From Rhizopus arrhizus (lineage: Eukaryota > Mucoromycota > Mucoromycetes > Mucorales > Rhizopodaceae): a DNA stretch of 64,000 nucleotides. The notes under the pieces are model-generated. The model did no database searches and was not told where the DNA came from. It saw only the letters and a list, made by a program, of their open reading frames with translations. Position 1 is the stretch's first letter. Each line of letters starts with the position of its first letter. The DNA lies in contig JAKZZE010000015.1 in NCBI GenBank assembly GCA_024220505.1, positions 744,001-808,000 on the forward strand, given 5' to 3'. The translations under genes and the position numbers were made by a program. Below are positions 21,924 through 34,855 of this stretch, one piece after another.

Positions 21924-24340
21924 CTAATAAGCAGCGGCCAATCCTCCCTTTCTTGGATCACTGGCAGCATGTAACGTGCCGTTCTTGAACTTTCGGATCG
22001 CTTGAGATCCTGAGACGGTACCTGTCTCAACCAGGTTCTGTAACTGTGGAGAGTGAAGGAGTGTAAATCATCCCTTTTCTTTTTTCTATGTTTTCGCTTT
22101 TATACCTGATGGCCTTTCTCTTCCAATGCACGCAAGATGGCTTCATCGTAACCTGTTTCAAATCCCACAAGATTCGGAATGAGTTGATGATGAATCCTAG
22201 GTGCTTTTATAGCTTCAAATAAATCATTATTAAAATCATAAGTATTCAAAATGACCTAAATACACTTTTTAAGAATGAAAATAGATGTACAAAATAAAAA
22301 AGTTACATTCAGTGTGGCAGTTAATATCTGTGAACCGCCTGAGCCTCCCACTGCTAATTCGATCGCATTATCCTCACTTTCGATGATGGTGGGTGTGATG
22401 GTAGAGAGAGGTCTCTTGCCAGGAGCTAGAAAACAAATGAATATAAAGCATCCGTGGTGAACCATTTACCTGCATTGTTGTATATGCTTGGATATAAACC
22501 AAAGTTATTTGGAATACCAGGTATAGAGAAATCATCCATTTCATCATTCATAATAATGCCTGTAACAGGATCCATGAATTTCGCACCAAACATGAGATTG
22601 ACGGTGGAAGTTAAGGAGACTGCTCCATCTTCCTTATCTACTATAGAGAGATGCATCGTACCGTGAGGATCCTTGGTTTGAAATTTTGGTCCATAATACA
22701 GAGGGCTGTGTGTTTTATCCTATGAAGGCAGTGTTAATCTACAAAAACAAGTGCTACTGAATAGTTACATCCGATATGTTTTGACGAACATGATCAGCCC
22801 ATTCTTTACTGATGATTTCCTCTAGACGTCCTTTGTTATGAACAAAGTCCGGATCACCCAGCTCGGTTCGGAATGCATAACCAAACTTGAGTGATTCGAT
22901 CAGACGATGGATGTTTAAGGCGGTAGGACCTGTCTTGTGGAAATCATAAGGCTCGATCAAGTTGAGGACGTGAAGAAGGATGGGCCCACTGGTAGGTGCT
23001 GAGCAAGTCACTACCTTCTTGCCGTGATAAAACGTACTGACCGTAGGACGAATCAAGGCTTGATAGTTTCTCATGTCATCCAAAGTCAATATGCCTCCTG
23101 CAGCTTGTGTCGCATTCACGATCGCTTCCGCAATCACACCCTACACGTATTTTAGTTTTTTTTTTTTTTTTGCCAACAAGCATTGTCTATACCTCATAAA
23201 ACACATCTGCACCTTCCTTTGCAATCCTTCTCAGCGTTTGTCCCAAGCTGGGTCGTTTGATGATATCACCTGGTCGAGCAATGACTCCGGTGGGAGCATA
23301 GACTGCCGCAAACGCAGGTGAGGCTTCAATCCAAAGTTTGGATTTCTTGAAAACTTTAGCTCAGGACATGTTTCATCCTCTCTACTTACCAACAACTTGC
23401 TGTACAATAATTCTGTGACTTCAAAGCCTTCTTCTGCAATTCGAATAGCCGAATTAAATAAATCTTGCCAAGGCACCTTGCCATGTCTTTTGGATTTGTA
23501 AGCAAATGATAGTCAGTCTTGATTTATCCACACCCCAAAAAAAAATATACCTTTTATGTGCTAGTTCGAATCCTCTGATCTCACCACTGTTTAAAAAAAG
23601 AAAAGGGGGAGGGAGGAGATTGTGAGGAGAGATGATAAGGGATTATCTATTGCTATCAACTTACGGTACTGCTACAGCCATACCACCTCGTTGAGCAGCC
23701 ATTGGATCATGTATAAACATATCTTTATGTGAAGCATTAGGAGCAGTCTCACGGAAATCAATGAATTCAAAGGTTCCATTTGGAGACCGGATGAGCATAA
23801 ATCCTCCTCTAAAGGCCTGATAAGTCTTTTGTAACCTAACCTTTTCAAGATCAGCACTTACCCTCCGATACCTGTATGTGATCATTTGGAGTGAATATCA
23901 CGCAACTCTGTTTTTTATTATTATTATTATTATTTACCTGTGGCAAAACTATTCACAACACCTATACAAAGAGCAGAAGCAATAGCTGAATCAACAGCAT
24001 TACCACCACTTCTTAAAACTGTAAAATAAAGTCAGTAGAACTTTGGGGTTATCTCCGTATCCTCTTTACTCTCCACTCCTGCTTCAGAGCATTCTTTCAA
24101 TTCGACAGCAGCAGCACCTTGACTACCAATAATCAAATGTGGTTTGGTTGTACTTTCTATTTTTTTTTTTTTTAAAAAAATGTCGTTTATCCTTCAGACC
24201 AGTTTACCTTTGTTAAAAAAAGAAAAAGTGACTGAAATAAAAGTAAACAAGAAGATGGCTGTGCCAATCATGTATAACTTCGTGGGCCTTTTTGGCTTTA
24301 TCTCCTTATTTTCTAACAAAGCTCGATTCTCTTCATCCAT
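21924..24340 (-). CDS. Gamma-glutamyltransferase (glutathione hydrolase)
   Basis: Thirteen exons on the minus strand: 24340-24208, 24156-24070, 24018-23938, 23871-23862, 23808-23665, 23586-23551, 23486-23390, 23345-23193, 23140-22769, 22719-22470, 22425-22307, 22255-22106 and 22043-21924, giving 583 aa. It is a type II membrane protein: short cytosolic N-terminus, then the TM helix at about residues 24-40 (YMIGTAIFLFTFISVTFSFF). Family motifs are SGGNAVDSAIASALC, TGIGGGGFMLIR, FRETAP, the autocatalytic nucleophile Thr392 in DPHGTMHLSIVD and GGSGGSQI near the C-terminus. It cleaves gamma-glutamyl bonds of glutathione in the vacuole or secretory route. Exon 4 is only 10 nt and completes the GIGGG loop. 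It converges with the P450 gene, with about 195 bp between the stops. Confidence 0.95.
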
Positions 24341-25860
24341 CCTACTCTTATTAATACAAAAAGAAAAAGATAAGAGAAAAAATGTGAAATTGTAGCTAAC
24401 CTATTCATTTACCGTCACACACATCAAGAGAGAGACCCCTCTGTTTCACAAAATTTATTCTCCATTGTGAGTGTGTCTGTACAGATTGGTAGTAACAATA
24501 GGATCACACAAGTATTCCTTTTTGAGACTTTATTTGTTCACCATCAACCAACAGGCGTCTATGATGATTTCCGGTATCCTTAACGCACAAGCCATGGTAG
24601 TGTACGAACAATTTCAATCTCATCAAAGATTATTATTTTTTTTTACAATAGCCAAAAGCAAAGGAGAGATGCAAACTTGAAGAATGTTGAATTCATCATG
24701 TACTCTCTTTCAGTATTTATTGATAATCTCTTTGCTCATTTTTTAAATAAACCCTGTTCTTGTAGATTTCACTCTTGATTTTTACAAGCGTTCACTGCTC
24801 ATGCAAGGATAGTTTCTGATTAAATCAAAGACGGTCTATTCTGATAAATAGCATCACCTTCCTTCCAATCACCTTAAAAGTACTCATGATTTATAATACT
24901 GCTCGGTGAGTTGGATAGAGTTATATGCGATAGAAAAACAAAGGAAGGAGAGCAAGACAGTTGGATAGATGGAAATTGCTTGAATGATTTTTCTTTTAAA
25001 AAAAAGAGAAAAAACCAATTGGATATCACTCTTTTACATCAAGTATCACTGAGCTTTGGTTGTCTAGATTTGATAGAGAGTTGTCGTCGTGCCGGTATAC
25101 AAGTAACCCTAGCTCTCTTTTCTTTTTTGATATCGTCTTGGATTCATCAATGGCCTGATGTCTTTTGACTGCCTTTCTGTCCATCGAATCCCTGTCATCC
25201 TCCGATTGTCATCTTTCACGTCTCACAGAAAATACGATGCTCATCAGGATTTTTGAAGGATGGAGAGAGTACGTTTGGCATCCATCTAGTCTGCACAAAC
25301 TCTCCGAACCGGAGCAAATCCATCTGTACGTTTTGGAATGCAAAAGGTAAACAGCGAATGAGCAGAGGGGGTATGACGGGTGATATTTGCCCTATTTTCA
25401 TGTCTTGGCGGTAGTGAATGGATTGTTATCAAAGACTGCGTTGCTGCCTGACTTTCGAATGGTTGGGAAAGATGAAATATTGGGGGAAAGGGGACTTTAG
25501 ATTATGCACTGATAAAAGAGACGCTTGGATGGTATGACAAGCGCGTATCGATAAAATGTTATTTTCTGGGCGGGTCTATTTTCTGTAAATCAGACGCTTC
25601 AATCAACGGGAAGATCCGGGAAATGAATAAACATGACAAAAACGACTTGAAGGATGCGATGAACAAAAGAAAGAAAGAAAATAAATGAATTGAAAGGAAA
25701 CACTGTTTGTTTAGCTTCAGTAGCGATAGTCACAAAGGAGATGAGAGTAAAGATGAAAAGTGATTATCATTTAATTAATCAACCGGGGAAAAATAAATAA
25801 AAAAAAAAAAAAATTTAAATTAGATCAAGAAATATTATTTCTTCTTTTCTTTACGAAATT
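24341..25860. other. Intergenic between divergent genes
   Basis: About 1.5 kb without a supported gene. ORFs such as 24911-25168 and 25165-25350 show no family motif and no splice-linked extension that I could find. A poly-A/T-rich stretch at 25797-25813 precedes the next ATG. Confidence 0.5.
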
Positions 25861-26106
25861 ATGTCTAATAATACATTATTCCATCCACTGGATACCCAAG
25901 ATGAGTTGATGAAAAGGACAAGTATAAGCTCAATCAGTGACGAAGATTGGAATCAACTCATTTCACAATTCCATTCACAACCTGATATTATGGTCCTCAT
26001 TCAATTATGCAAACAAGAAGAAGATAAAAGACGCTATGAAGAAAACAAGATGAGATTAAAAGAATATGAAGTCTATTGCGAACTACAAAAGAATCAACCA
26101 TTCTAA
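25861..26106 (+). CDS. Small hypothetical protein
   Basis: Intronless ORF of 81 aa, not recognised. It is hydrophilic: a helical SDEDWNQLISQFHSQPDIMV segment, then a charged KQEEDKRRYEENKMRLKEYE helix that could form a coiled coil. It ends 178 bp before the Spa2-like start on the same strand. No signal peptide or membrane segment. It could also be a leader ORF in a long Spa2 5' UTR. Confidence 0.45.
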   Translation: MSNNTLFHPLDTQDELMKRTSISSISDEDWNQLISQFHSQPDIMVLIQLCKQEEDKRRYEENKMRLKEYEVYCELQKNQPF

Positions 26107-26284
26107 CTATACCACCACCATGACAACAATAAATCAGGGACACTACTGTTACACACCCAAAGTAAGAAGAACCCTTAATGACCATAATAAAAACATGCTT
26201 TTCAGATTCACTACCTGTTCTCCTTTCTTTCTTCTCCTTTTCAGTTCACACTGCTTACTCTTTTTTTTTTTTAATCTTTTCTTT

Positions 26285-28297
26285 ATGTTAAACAATCGAT
26301 CGACTCTTTCAACCACTTACTCTACCCATTCAGTCTCTGATGTTTCTTGCCAAAGAGATCAGGTGTTTTATTTACTAGCCAAGATTTACTTTCAAGAGCT
26401 TCAAACTTACCTTTCATCCATCTTGGCCAAAGGTAAGAGAAAGACATCAAGGAATCAAAACTCACTGGCTTTAGAGGCTTCTGAAGGTGTATCAGTCACC
26501 CGATCAACCGCCAGACAGAAACTGTCCAAGTTGAACAACCTTCAATTTCATGAGCTGGCAACAGATGTGTATGATGAGCTGATGAGAAGAACGGCTGAGG
26601 GTCACAGTATGAAAAGAGATATGTTTGTATGGATATTAAGGTGTTTATAGGATCCTTTTTACCCGTCCGAGAGGATTTTCATCCGAGAAGAAACCAAGCA
26701 AGACAAAAGCTGGCGACGTTGATCAGTTCAAAGTTTAGGGACCTTTCGAGTGATGTCTATCATGAGCTCAAGCGTAGATATCCTCTGCTGTCGACTGAAC
26801 CCTCTTCTGGTCCTGTCGATGACTCGAGTGAAGAACAGGCTGTGACGGATGATCTGGAGAGTTTAATGGCTGATTTAGGGAATATGGTCAAACCTTCTGA
26901 TGATCCTCCTGCTTCAGTAAGTAAAATGAAGAGAGGTTGTAGCTGTCACTGAGTGTTGAAATAGGCTGTGGGATCCATGGATGACGCAAGATACAAATAT
27001 GAATTAAAAATAGCGCTGATGGCAAAACAAATTAAATCACTGGAGCTCACTTTAAATGTAAAACAGCAACCAACAAACCCCTTCACTAAACGTACTCTTT
27101 AGAGCACAGAACACTTGGATATCAAAAATAGATATGAAGAATTAAATGATAAATACAATAAGCTATTAAATCAACATACAGAACAGCAGACGGTATTTCT
27201 TTTTTTTTTTAAATAGAGGGCCACTGATTGATTCAAGTAGGCAGTACAGGATGTGAAAAGTGAAATTAGAATCTTGATTGATGAACTCAAGAATTTATCA
27301 GAAAAGAATGAAAGGCTGAGGATAGAAAAGGAGCAGACAGAACAAAGAGTTCGATCGATCACGGAAGAGGTAACCATCGATTGAGACAGACAAAGACTAA
27401 ACTATAAAAGGCAAATTCATGGAGAGCAAAGTACGAAAGCATCCGAGTGAAATCCATGCCATCCAAAGTAGCCAAGGATGTCTTTTGGATCAAGCCAACC
27501 GCCCAGGGTGCGATCGACCAGACGACCCTGGTGGAATACCAGCGGGCGATGGACACACTGATGGAGGCCTCGAGATCGTCCAGTGGGTCGGATGTCTTGA
27601 CCTCGGTCAGGTCGATCGTGATGACCTGCAAGACGATCACGACCGAGGTAGAAGCACACGAGCTCAGCAGGCTTCTGACCGAACCGGATCAGTCCAGTCT
27701 GGATGAGATCAAAAAGAGATTCTCAACCGCCCTCTCTAGTTTGCTCTCGGCCGCCACTGGCTTTGCTCACGGCCTGGGCATCACGCCCGTCAGCCTGCTC
27801 GATGCCGCAGCGATCACGCTGACCATGACGATCGTGGACCTCGTCAAGCTCTTGGGTCTAGGTTCAAAGGAGGGTCGGATATTCAACCCACATCAACTCT
27901 CGGTAAGCTCTTGACCCGATCTTGTTCTTCACTGATACCCCCCCCCTATTAGCGATTCTTAAAGAACCAGACAGATCACATGGTGGCTGCCGTCCAAGAC
28001 TTGCTCAGTGCGTTAAGAACAAATGATAAAAACCTATTTGATGTCATCACGCCCATCATCACCATCGTATCCAACCTTATCAACACCACCAAACAAACAC
28101 TCCAGACAACAGAAGGCAGTCGATATCGATCCAAGGGCATGCTGATCTTGAAAGAGTTGGAGAAACATAATGAAAAGATGATGGAGATACGTAAAGATTC
28201 GAAACCGACGAATACAGCCTTCAAAAGAAGTCTAGCTCAAGAATCTCATGAGATTGCAAAACATGTGAAGGAATTGGTCGGTCTGTTGGAGATGTAA
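26285..28297 (+). CDS. Spa2-like polarisome scaffold with tandem SHD repeats
   Basis: Seven exons: 26285-26606, 26651-26916, 26965-27057, 27103-27192, 27241-27369, 27411-27902 and 27953-28297, giving 578 aa. Two Spa2-homology (GIT SHD) repeats are visible: RQKLSKLNNLQFHELATDVY (about residues 76-102) and RQKLATLISSKFRDLSSDVY (about 120-147, after the typical LPVREDFHPRRNQ linker). A coiled coil over exons 3-5 follows, then a helical GIT/Spa2 C-terminal domain. Spa2 scaffolds MAPK components and formins at hyphal tips. Exon 6 (27411-27902) is GC-rich compared with its neighbours. It converges with the DUF4451 gene, with only 57 bp between the stops. Confidence 0.88.
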
Positions 28298-28354
28298 CAG
28301 TGATTTATACGTCTGATGTGTTTATTAAATAAAAGCAAAATGAGAGGGGGGGTG

Positions 28355-29868
28355 TTAATCGTTTATAGAAAACTTTGTCTTTTTTGATCCTTGCTCTTGT
28401 ACAGACTCACGTCTACTGGTACCACCACCTATTCTTGGTTTGGGTCGATCATAAATATGACACTAGAGAATGGGGGATGAGATAAGAAAGAGGGCAGAGG
28501 ATGATGATTACCTTATGAGCGTGTCTATACCAAAGCACACTACTTTTACGTTTCGAATTACAAATCGGTACATATTCTTTACACTGATGACATAACCCTT
28601 CCAACGCATCATGTTCACCGTGTCTCTGTTCTAATGGATTTTGAAATCGTTTGCCAGAGACAGAGCTGATGCCATGAAAGAATTGCTTGTGATACCAATA
28701 AGCACTGTTCTTTAACTGTAACCATTTACCAGAGGGACATGTATCACAATATCCTTCCTTTAATTGGCCAGTGTATCGAACCCACTTTGGTGTGTACTCA
28801 TCCCCTTCATACCTTAATTTTTGACGTCGTGGGATGGCATTCGGGTTCTTTTTGGCTGCTTCTACATCTGCTTCAGTGATATTAGGATAATCATCCGGAT
28901 GTTGTTCTTCTTCTTCTTCCTTGATCTGTGGTGATGCTTCTTCTTTTCTCGTTCTCTTACGTTTCTTTGTTTCCTCCACTTGACTTTCTTCTTCTTTCAA
29001 AAGTGAGAAAGGTGTCGTTTCTTTTTCGTTATTCTTGACCATCTTATTCCAAGTAGAGATATCATTCGGTGTGGCCATACTCACCCTTCGACTGGCCACA
29101 CCCGACATGGGTAGAGGACATAGACTGGGTTGTGATGGATTGAGATCATATTGTTGAGAAAAGAATCTTTTATGTCGGCCGTTTGTCTTTTCGGTGTTAG
29201 TCGTCGTAGTCAAATGAGTGGACCAAGGCAGTGGATTGAAATGAATCAGGTTGTGATCATCCGTCGATGACTCTTTGACCGATAAAGAGCCGGGTCTTGT
29301 ATTTTGAAATATATTTGGCATGGAAGCTCGATGGTCGACTGCGGATAGTGAATGTGGTTCTGATGGTTGTTGTTCTTCTTGAATGATAGGTTGATGATGA
29401 CTGAACTGCTGCTGAAATAAATCAACTCCTACAGCTACAGAATGTCTTCTTTGATTCATTCTTGAGGAAATCAAAGGTTGATGCTGCGTAAAGAATGGAT
29501 CTGAATTTATTTCAGAAGTTGGGGTATAAGGCTGTTGTTGATTATTGTTATTAAAATCAAAGTTCATCAAATCTAATCATCATTAAAGATGTATTCAATC
29601 ATACTTTATATGTTTTACCTTGTTGATGTAAATTTAAATCATTTGAAGCAGATAGAGTAGAAGAAGGTGTTGGAAATGAATTGGCGTTATTAGAAAGTGG
29701 ATGTTCCAAATATTGAGTATTGAATATGTCCATCATTAATGTTGAAGTGTCAATGCTATTCATTATAGGATCGTTGTCTGTTGATAATAACGCATAAATA
29801 TCTGCTTCCCCTCCTCCATCATTGTTTGATTGATTTATTATATCATTTTGATTGTTGTTATTATACAT
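28355..29868 (-). CDS. DUF4451 (Meu26-like) putative transcription regulator
   Basis: Three exons on the minus strand: 29868-29619, 29572-28512 and 28462-28355, giving 472 aa. The N-terminal two thirds are Asn/Gln/Ser/His-rich and disordered. A basic, acidic-flanked stretch (KKRKRTRKEE) could be a nuclear signal. The C-terminal domain matches the DUF4451 pattern: RYEGDEYTPKWVRYTG, EGYCDTC, GKWLQLKNSAYWYHKQFFHG, GLCHQCKEYV, then WYRHAHKCH across the last intron. The paired Cys and His suggest zinc binding. Fission yeast Meu26 is meiosis-induced; targets here are unknown. An A-rich tract lies upstream at about 29885-29970. Confidence 0.8.
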
Positions 29869-30174
29869 TCTTGTTTTGTATTGCAAAAAAAAAAAAAAAA
29901 TATGAAAAAAAAGGAAAAAAAAAAAAAAAAAAAAAAAAAGCAATAAAAAAAATACAAAAAAAAAAAAAGAAAACCTTTTTCAAATCATGTGGACAACATT
30001 GAATCGGAACTGTCTCGATTTTTGTTTAATTTTATTTTAAACTCCAGTGAATAAAGTATTCTCTACAAGCCCCATGTTTTGCTGTATTACTTACTTGTCA
30101 TTGGTTCAGCGTCATTTATTGAGTTTTAATAAGAAATAGAAAATCCCAGAGGGTTGTTTAAGAATGATGACGGA

Positions 30175-31587
30175 TTAGAAATATTTATTATTTAACCCTG
30201 TAGCAAAGTCAATGATTAATATTCTTTGATCTTGGCTTGCACTAATAATTTTAGTTTTATCAAATTGTACATCAAATATCCAACTTGTATGTTCATTTAA
30301 AAAGTTGAATAAACAAGCTCCTGTTCTATTCAAATTGAGTTATTTTTATCAAGAATCTATTCACAATTACTTTATATCCCAAACACGTATACTTTGATCA
30401 TAACTTGCACTTATAATACGTTCTTTATCAAAACTTAGCGCTCTCACCAAGTTTGTATGTCCTTTGATAAAAATTGAGCTTAGGAAATAAAAGTATCCGT
30501 TACCTTTTAAATTCAAAAGACATTTCCCTGTCTACAATCAATCAATACATGCACATTCAATCAATCTCTCTCTCTAACCTCTGCCTCCCACACTTTAATC
30601 ATCTTATCACTCGATCCACTCACAATCTTTGTCCCATCATATTTCACACAGGCCAATCCTCTCGTATGTCCAGCAAATTCCCTCAGACATCTTCCTGTCC
30701 TCACATCCCACATCTTGATCATCGTATCTCCCGAAGCAGACACCAACCTGTCCCCGACCAGTCCGATCGCATTCACCGGTCCTTGATGTGCCCTGATCGT
30801 ACGCACCGACTGCGCACTCTGACGATCCCACACGCGTATCGTATGATCCTTTGAACAGCTCACGATGAATCGATCATCCACACAGACGTCCAACACACCC
30901 GCCGTATGTCCATAGAGTCTTTGCACCGGCCGATGATGATCCCACACGATCACCGTCCGATCAGACGATCCAGAGACCAAGATCGAATCCGTATACCTCA
31001 AACAGAGCACACTCCCATCATGTCCATACAGCGTCTTGAGACATCCCTTGCTTTTCAAATCCCACAGCTTGATCGATTGATCTCGGCTGCCGGTCACCAG
31101 GATGTCCTGATGGAATTGTAAGCAGTAGACACTATCCAAATGTCCTCTCAGGTCCTGCCGGCTGACTTTTCCCTTTGTCCAGCGTGTGTTGAGAACATGG
31201 TGCTGCTGATAGACATCCTGCCAATCGGAGACAGACTGAGCATCGCATCCGATCCGAAATCGATTCAAACAAAGCCTTTTCCATACTTTGTTTGAACGTG
31301 CCAGGCTGTAGCATGATTTGGATACGGTGAGCAATTGGATGAGTGTTTCGAGATCTAGATAGCTTAGGATCTGATAGGTCACTTCGTATGGGAACAGATG
31401 AAGAAAGACTATAGAGTATGAGTGTGGTGTTGTGTTTGCTGTAGATACCTTTTTTGTTTTCTTTATGTGATTTCATTGTACGTATAGGTCTCATTCCTCT
31501 ACTACGATAATGATGTCTATTATCTATTGTTCTTGTCATCTTGTCATGTTGTCCTTTGTTATTTATAAATCTATCTGCTTGAGGCAT
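30175..31587 (-). CDS. F-box and WD40 repeat protein (SCF substrate receptor)
   Basis: Five exons on the minus strand: 31587-31449, 31408-30579, 30531-30504, 30461-30371 and 30325-30175, giving 412 aa. A basic N-terminus precedes an F-box at about residues 48-95 (LHLFPYEVTYQILSYLDLET, then WKRLC). At least seven WD40 repeats follow, each with GH...V and IKLWD/IRVWD-type ends (DQSIKLWDLK, DRTVIVWDHH, DHTIRVWDRQ, DTMIKMWDVR, DKMIKVWEAE, DQSIRVWDIK). The order is that of Cdc4/Met30/beta-TrCP receptors, which present substrates to SCF ubiquitin ligase; the substrate is unknown. Exon 3 is a 28-nt micro-exon in a blade. I chose the Met at 31587; an upstream acceptor-like site leaves room for a longer 5' UTR exon. 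Confidence 0.88.
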
Positions 31588-33777
31588 CAGTGTAGATTCG
31601 TATGACTGTAAAGAAAGTAAAAACAAAACAAAAAATTCGAAATTGATTTTCTTTTCCTTTGTTTTCTATGTCTGAGTTATAAAAAGAATGTTTCACGAAA
31701 AGAAAGTTCACATAAAGTCCAACTTGTGCACTTTTGTCTTTTGTGTCTTATTAAACGTGAACATTTTACAGTAGTACTTGTACGATAGTATTACAAATAA
31801 AACAATAGACAATCATTTCTATGGTTTATATTCATTTCATCACATTCTAAACATCTTTTTTTTTTTCTTTTTCTTTTTTTCAGCCAAGATTCTCCTTTGA
31901 AAAAGTAAGAGGGGATTTAGGGAGAAGAAAAGACGGTTTGGTCAAGAAGCTTCTATTCTATAAAAGGCTTTGTGTTTTACTGAAAATGGTAATGGGTGTC
32001 TCATCAGTCAAAAGAACACACCATTTCCGGTACCCAATGTTTTTTTTTTAAAAAAAAAAAATAGCTTTTGAGAATGAAACCATCCATTCATCTCTTCCTC
32101 CTTCTCAAGCTGCGCCTTCTGCAGTGTTTCAACTGCGCACCATTTTCTCATTTTGCTTTCTTTCTGATTCTATTACCTTCTATTTTGACTTTTATTATTT
32201 CAACAAGTTCTTTTGTACTTTTGAAAAAATAAAACAGAGTACTCAATAACCTTTATAATCATAAACAGTTCATCTCTTATTCAATGCTCTCGGAACAAAC
32301 CTTCAACCAACTCAGTAGTATCTCTTGAGAGCTTCAGTGAAAGCATAAGACACTGCTGGTATGCACACATCCCTCTTTCGCAAAAGCACTTGAATTTAAT
32401 TTTCGTTGGTAAAGTGGTGTAGTCAGGTTCAAAAATAAAAAAAGGAGATTCCGATTGAGCTTTCACGGGTTTTACTTTTGTAATCTATTTGTTGGCAAGC
32501 GTGAGTCGGTAGACAGGGGTATCACAAGAGAGAAGAGTACGATGTGATTCATTAGGATTCTTTTATAGTGGCAGAGTTGTCGTCATTGTTACATGCTTGA
32601 TTGATTTCATTCTTGTTGGCTCATGGGTATTAGCTACAAGCAACTGTAGTCTGATGGATGACTTTTTTTCATACCAAGAGTTTCACAAACAGATACAACT
32701 TTTTACAGACACACAATGATGACCTTTACTCATCCTTTCTTATAAACTCCTTGTCTTTTTTATTAAAACGACCTATTTTGTGGATGACAACAAAGAAAAA
32801 AGAAAGTGCAGTGAGCCAGGTAATCTATGATTTTCAGTAGACAAAAATACATGCAATTAGAATAACTAAACAATCAAGAGCACAAAAGTAGGTTGCTTCG
32901 ATTCTGCCTTTGGCCTTTAGCTTTTCTATCAAGCAGCCCTAATCACCTCTTCACTTTATAAGGTGTTGCTAGAATAACACTGTTTAATCCAAAACAGTGG
33001 TTTATAGTCGGGTAATTATCAGTTAAAAAACACAGTTGGGAAACACCAGACACAGAAAAGAAAGTGTGGCGGATAGTAAATGCAAGATAAAAATATAAGC
33101 TGTTTTTGTCAATTGATATACGACTAGTCCAAGTGAACACGCCAAGGTGGTCTTTCAAAAAGTGGCAGATGAGTATCATGAAACGATAGGCAAAATTCAA
33201 AGATGCGATAATAAAATTTTAATCTTGCGACGATTAGTTTTTGAAAGTATCATGTCAAATCTGATAAAAGCTCATACATTTTTCTAAATAACTCATTATG
33301 GCGAGTTGATGTAGAAAAAGAACGGATGGAATGAAGAGAGAAACCGATTGGGATTGATATATAGTCGATGGATACAGTAAACACAAGCTTGTATAATATA
33401 GCATCCAAACACATTTCTTCCTGATTTTGCTCTACACTAACACTAATACATTATTTTATTCATTGGTGGTGAACTAGGTAGAGATAACCGGAAAAAAGGG
33501 CAAGAAAATTGAAAAAAAATATAGAATAAAAATTGACAAGAGACTCAAATGGAAAGCAAAGAAAAATACCCAGCTAGATATAAAGTTAGAAAGTTAGATA
33601 TGTTTTTGGTTGAGTTGCTTAGTGCACTTAAATGAGAGTGAGGATGATCAACGTGTGCATAGAGTTAAAAATAACAATAAAGAGAAAAAATGAGCAAGAG
33701 CTCAAAAGCTACTCTTATCCTTATCACTTACACTTGATGCATCGAGATATTAAACAGCGATCACTGTCCAGGGGAGT
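31588..33777. other. Intergenic, no gene seen
   Basis: About 2.2 kb, AT-rich, with short poly-T/poly-A tracts (about 31859-31882, 32040-32061). ORFs of 60-85 codons have no motif or splice-linked continuation. Confidence 0.5.
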
Positions 33778-34855
33778 TTATTGGATTCTGAGGCAGCAGG
33801 ATGGACGTTGATCTTGTAGGTCGTCAGTATGCTCTCTGGATCTTCTTGATCGTTGAGGAACATTGCTTCTGAACCATTCAGGAATCGGCCCATTCTCACA
33901 AAGCGAACAGGCAAGATGCACCATGTTTAGGCAGGCATCCAAGTCGTGATTCCAAAGGCAAAAATTGTTTCCTATTGTCAGCAAACACATCCACTGTTCT
34001 TAACCGCAGGCACTCGGCAGTGTTGGTTTGTACGTCTGAATAGGCCGTGTTGAATCACCTGAAGGAGGGTGTGTTTTCTCTAGAGACGAGGATTCGGTGC
34101 CATTCGAAAGGTTTTTAAAGATCATTTCTTCACAATGTGAACAGCATTCACTTGTTTGAAGCTCATCCAGCGGGAGAACACGGAAGCCATTCTTCTGAAA
34201 GAGTCTTTGGAAACCCACACCTCGAATAGGCTCATAAAATCTGGAGTTTGGAGAAGACCAGCTTCCCATTACAGATAGTATCATCATCCAATTTCCATCC
34301 CAAGTTTGCCATCAAGAAACGGTCAACAATCTGGTTCTTGAGATAAGACGATAGTCAAAGCTTTGACTGAGTCGAATAGGTAGTCGCATGGTTGATTTGC
34401 GTGTTCACATAATGGGCTTAAAGGAGAGTAGTATGCTCAGAGGGGCGCCTAAGAAAAGCAACGTAGCCTTCCAAGTTCGAAGCTTTGGAATAAACCAAGG
34501 CAAGTTCAACTTGAGCAACATTGTCAGACTTGGCTTCCTAGCCTCCAGAAGGGTTCCAAAAGGTCGCATCCCAGGCAAACCACTTTTTGACGATCTCCTT
34601 CTTGTCAACCTCTGGGTACTCAGATACAATGCTTATTGGTTGAAATATGCTCGTCAGGTATAAAAGGACTACTAGGGACATCGAGCCAGAAACAAAAAAG
34701 CAATTTTTAAAGAAATATATACTTGACATAGCATCAAATGTATACCAATATTTACTTGAACATGTGTTATAAAGCAATCTTGCTAGTACAAGACCGTCAA
34801 TTTCAAAGAGAGTACTAGGCTGTTGAGAAAACGATCGAGACAAAAAGTTAAGCAA
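33778..34855 (-). pseudogene. TnpB/Fanzor-like nuclease relic
   Basis: On the minus strand, broken frames join into one protein-like path: WFAWDATFWNPSGG (about 34580-34540), SNLEGYVAFLRRPSEHTTLL (about 34480-34410), GSWSSPNSRFYEPIRGVGFQ (about 34270-34200), NGFRVLPLDELQTSECCSHC (about 34190-34120) and, after a frameshift near 33995, CLWNHDLDACLNM (about 33960-33920). DELQTSECCSHC followed by WNHDLDACLNM is the layout of the TnpB/Fanzor C-terminus: TS, the first CxxC of a zinc ribbon, then the RuvC-III Asp in a WNxDxxA..N motif. The second zinc Cys pair is damaged. Stops and frameshifts make it inactive. No element ends or guide RNA were identified. The family assignment is from motif layout only. 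Confidence 0.6.

Noticed and set aside
23561..23580. GTTCGAATCC tRNA-like B-box
   Set aside because: It lies in a coding exon of the gamma-glutamyltransferase gene and no tRNA fold surrounds it.
24911..25350. ORFs between the GGT and small-ORF genes
   Set aside because: No motif, no splice continuation, composition like the surrounding non-coding DNA.
29870..29970. Plus-strand Lys-rich ORF
   Set aside because: It is only poly-A low-complexity DNA upstream of the DUF4451 gene.
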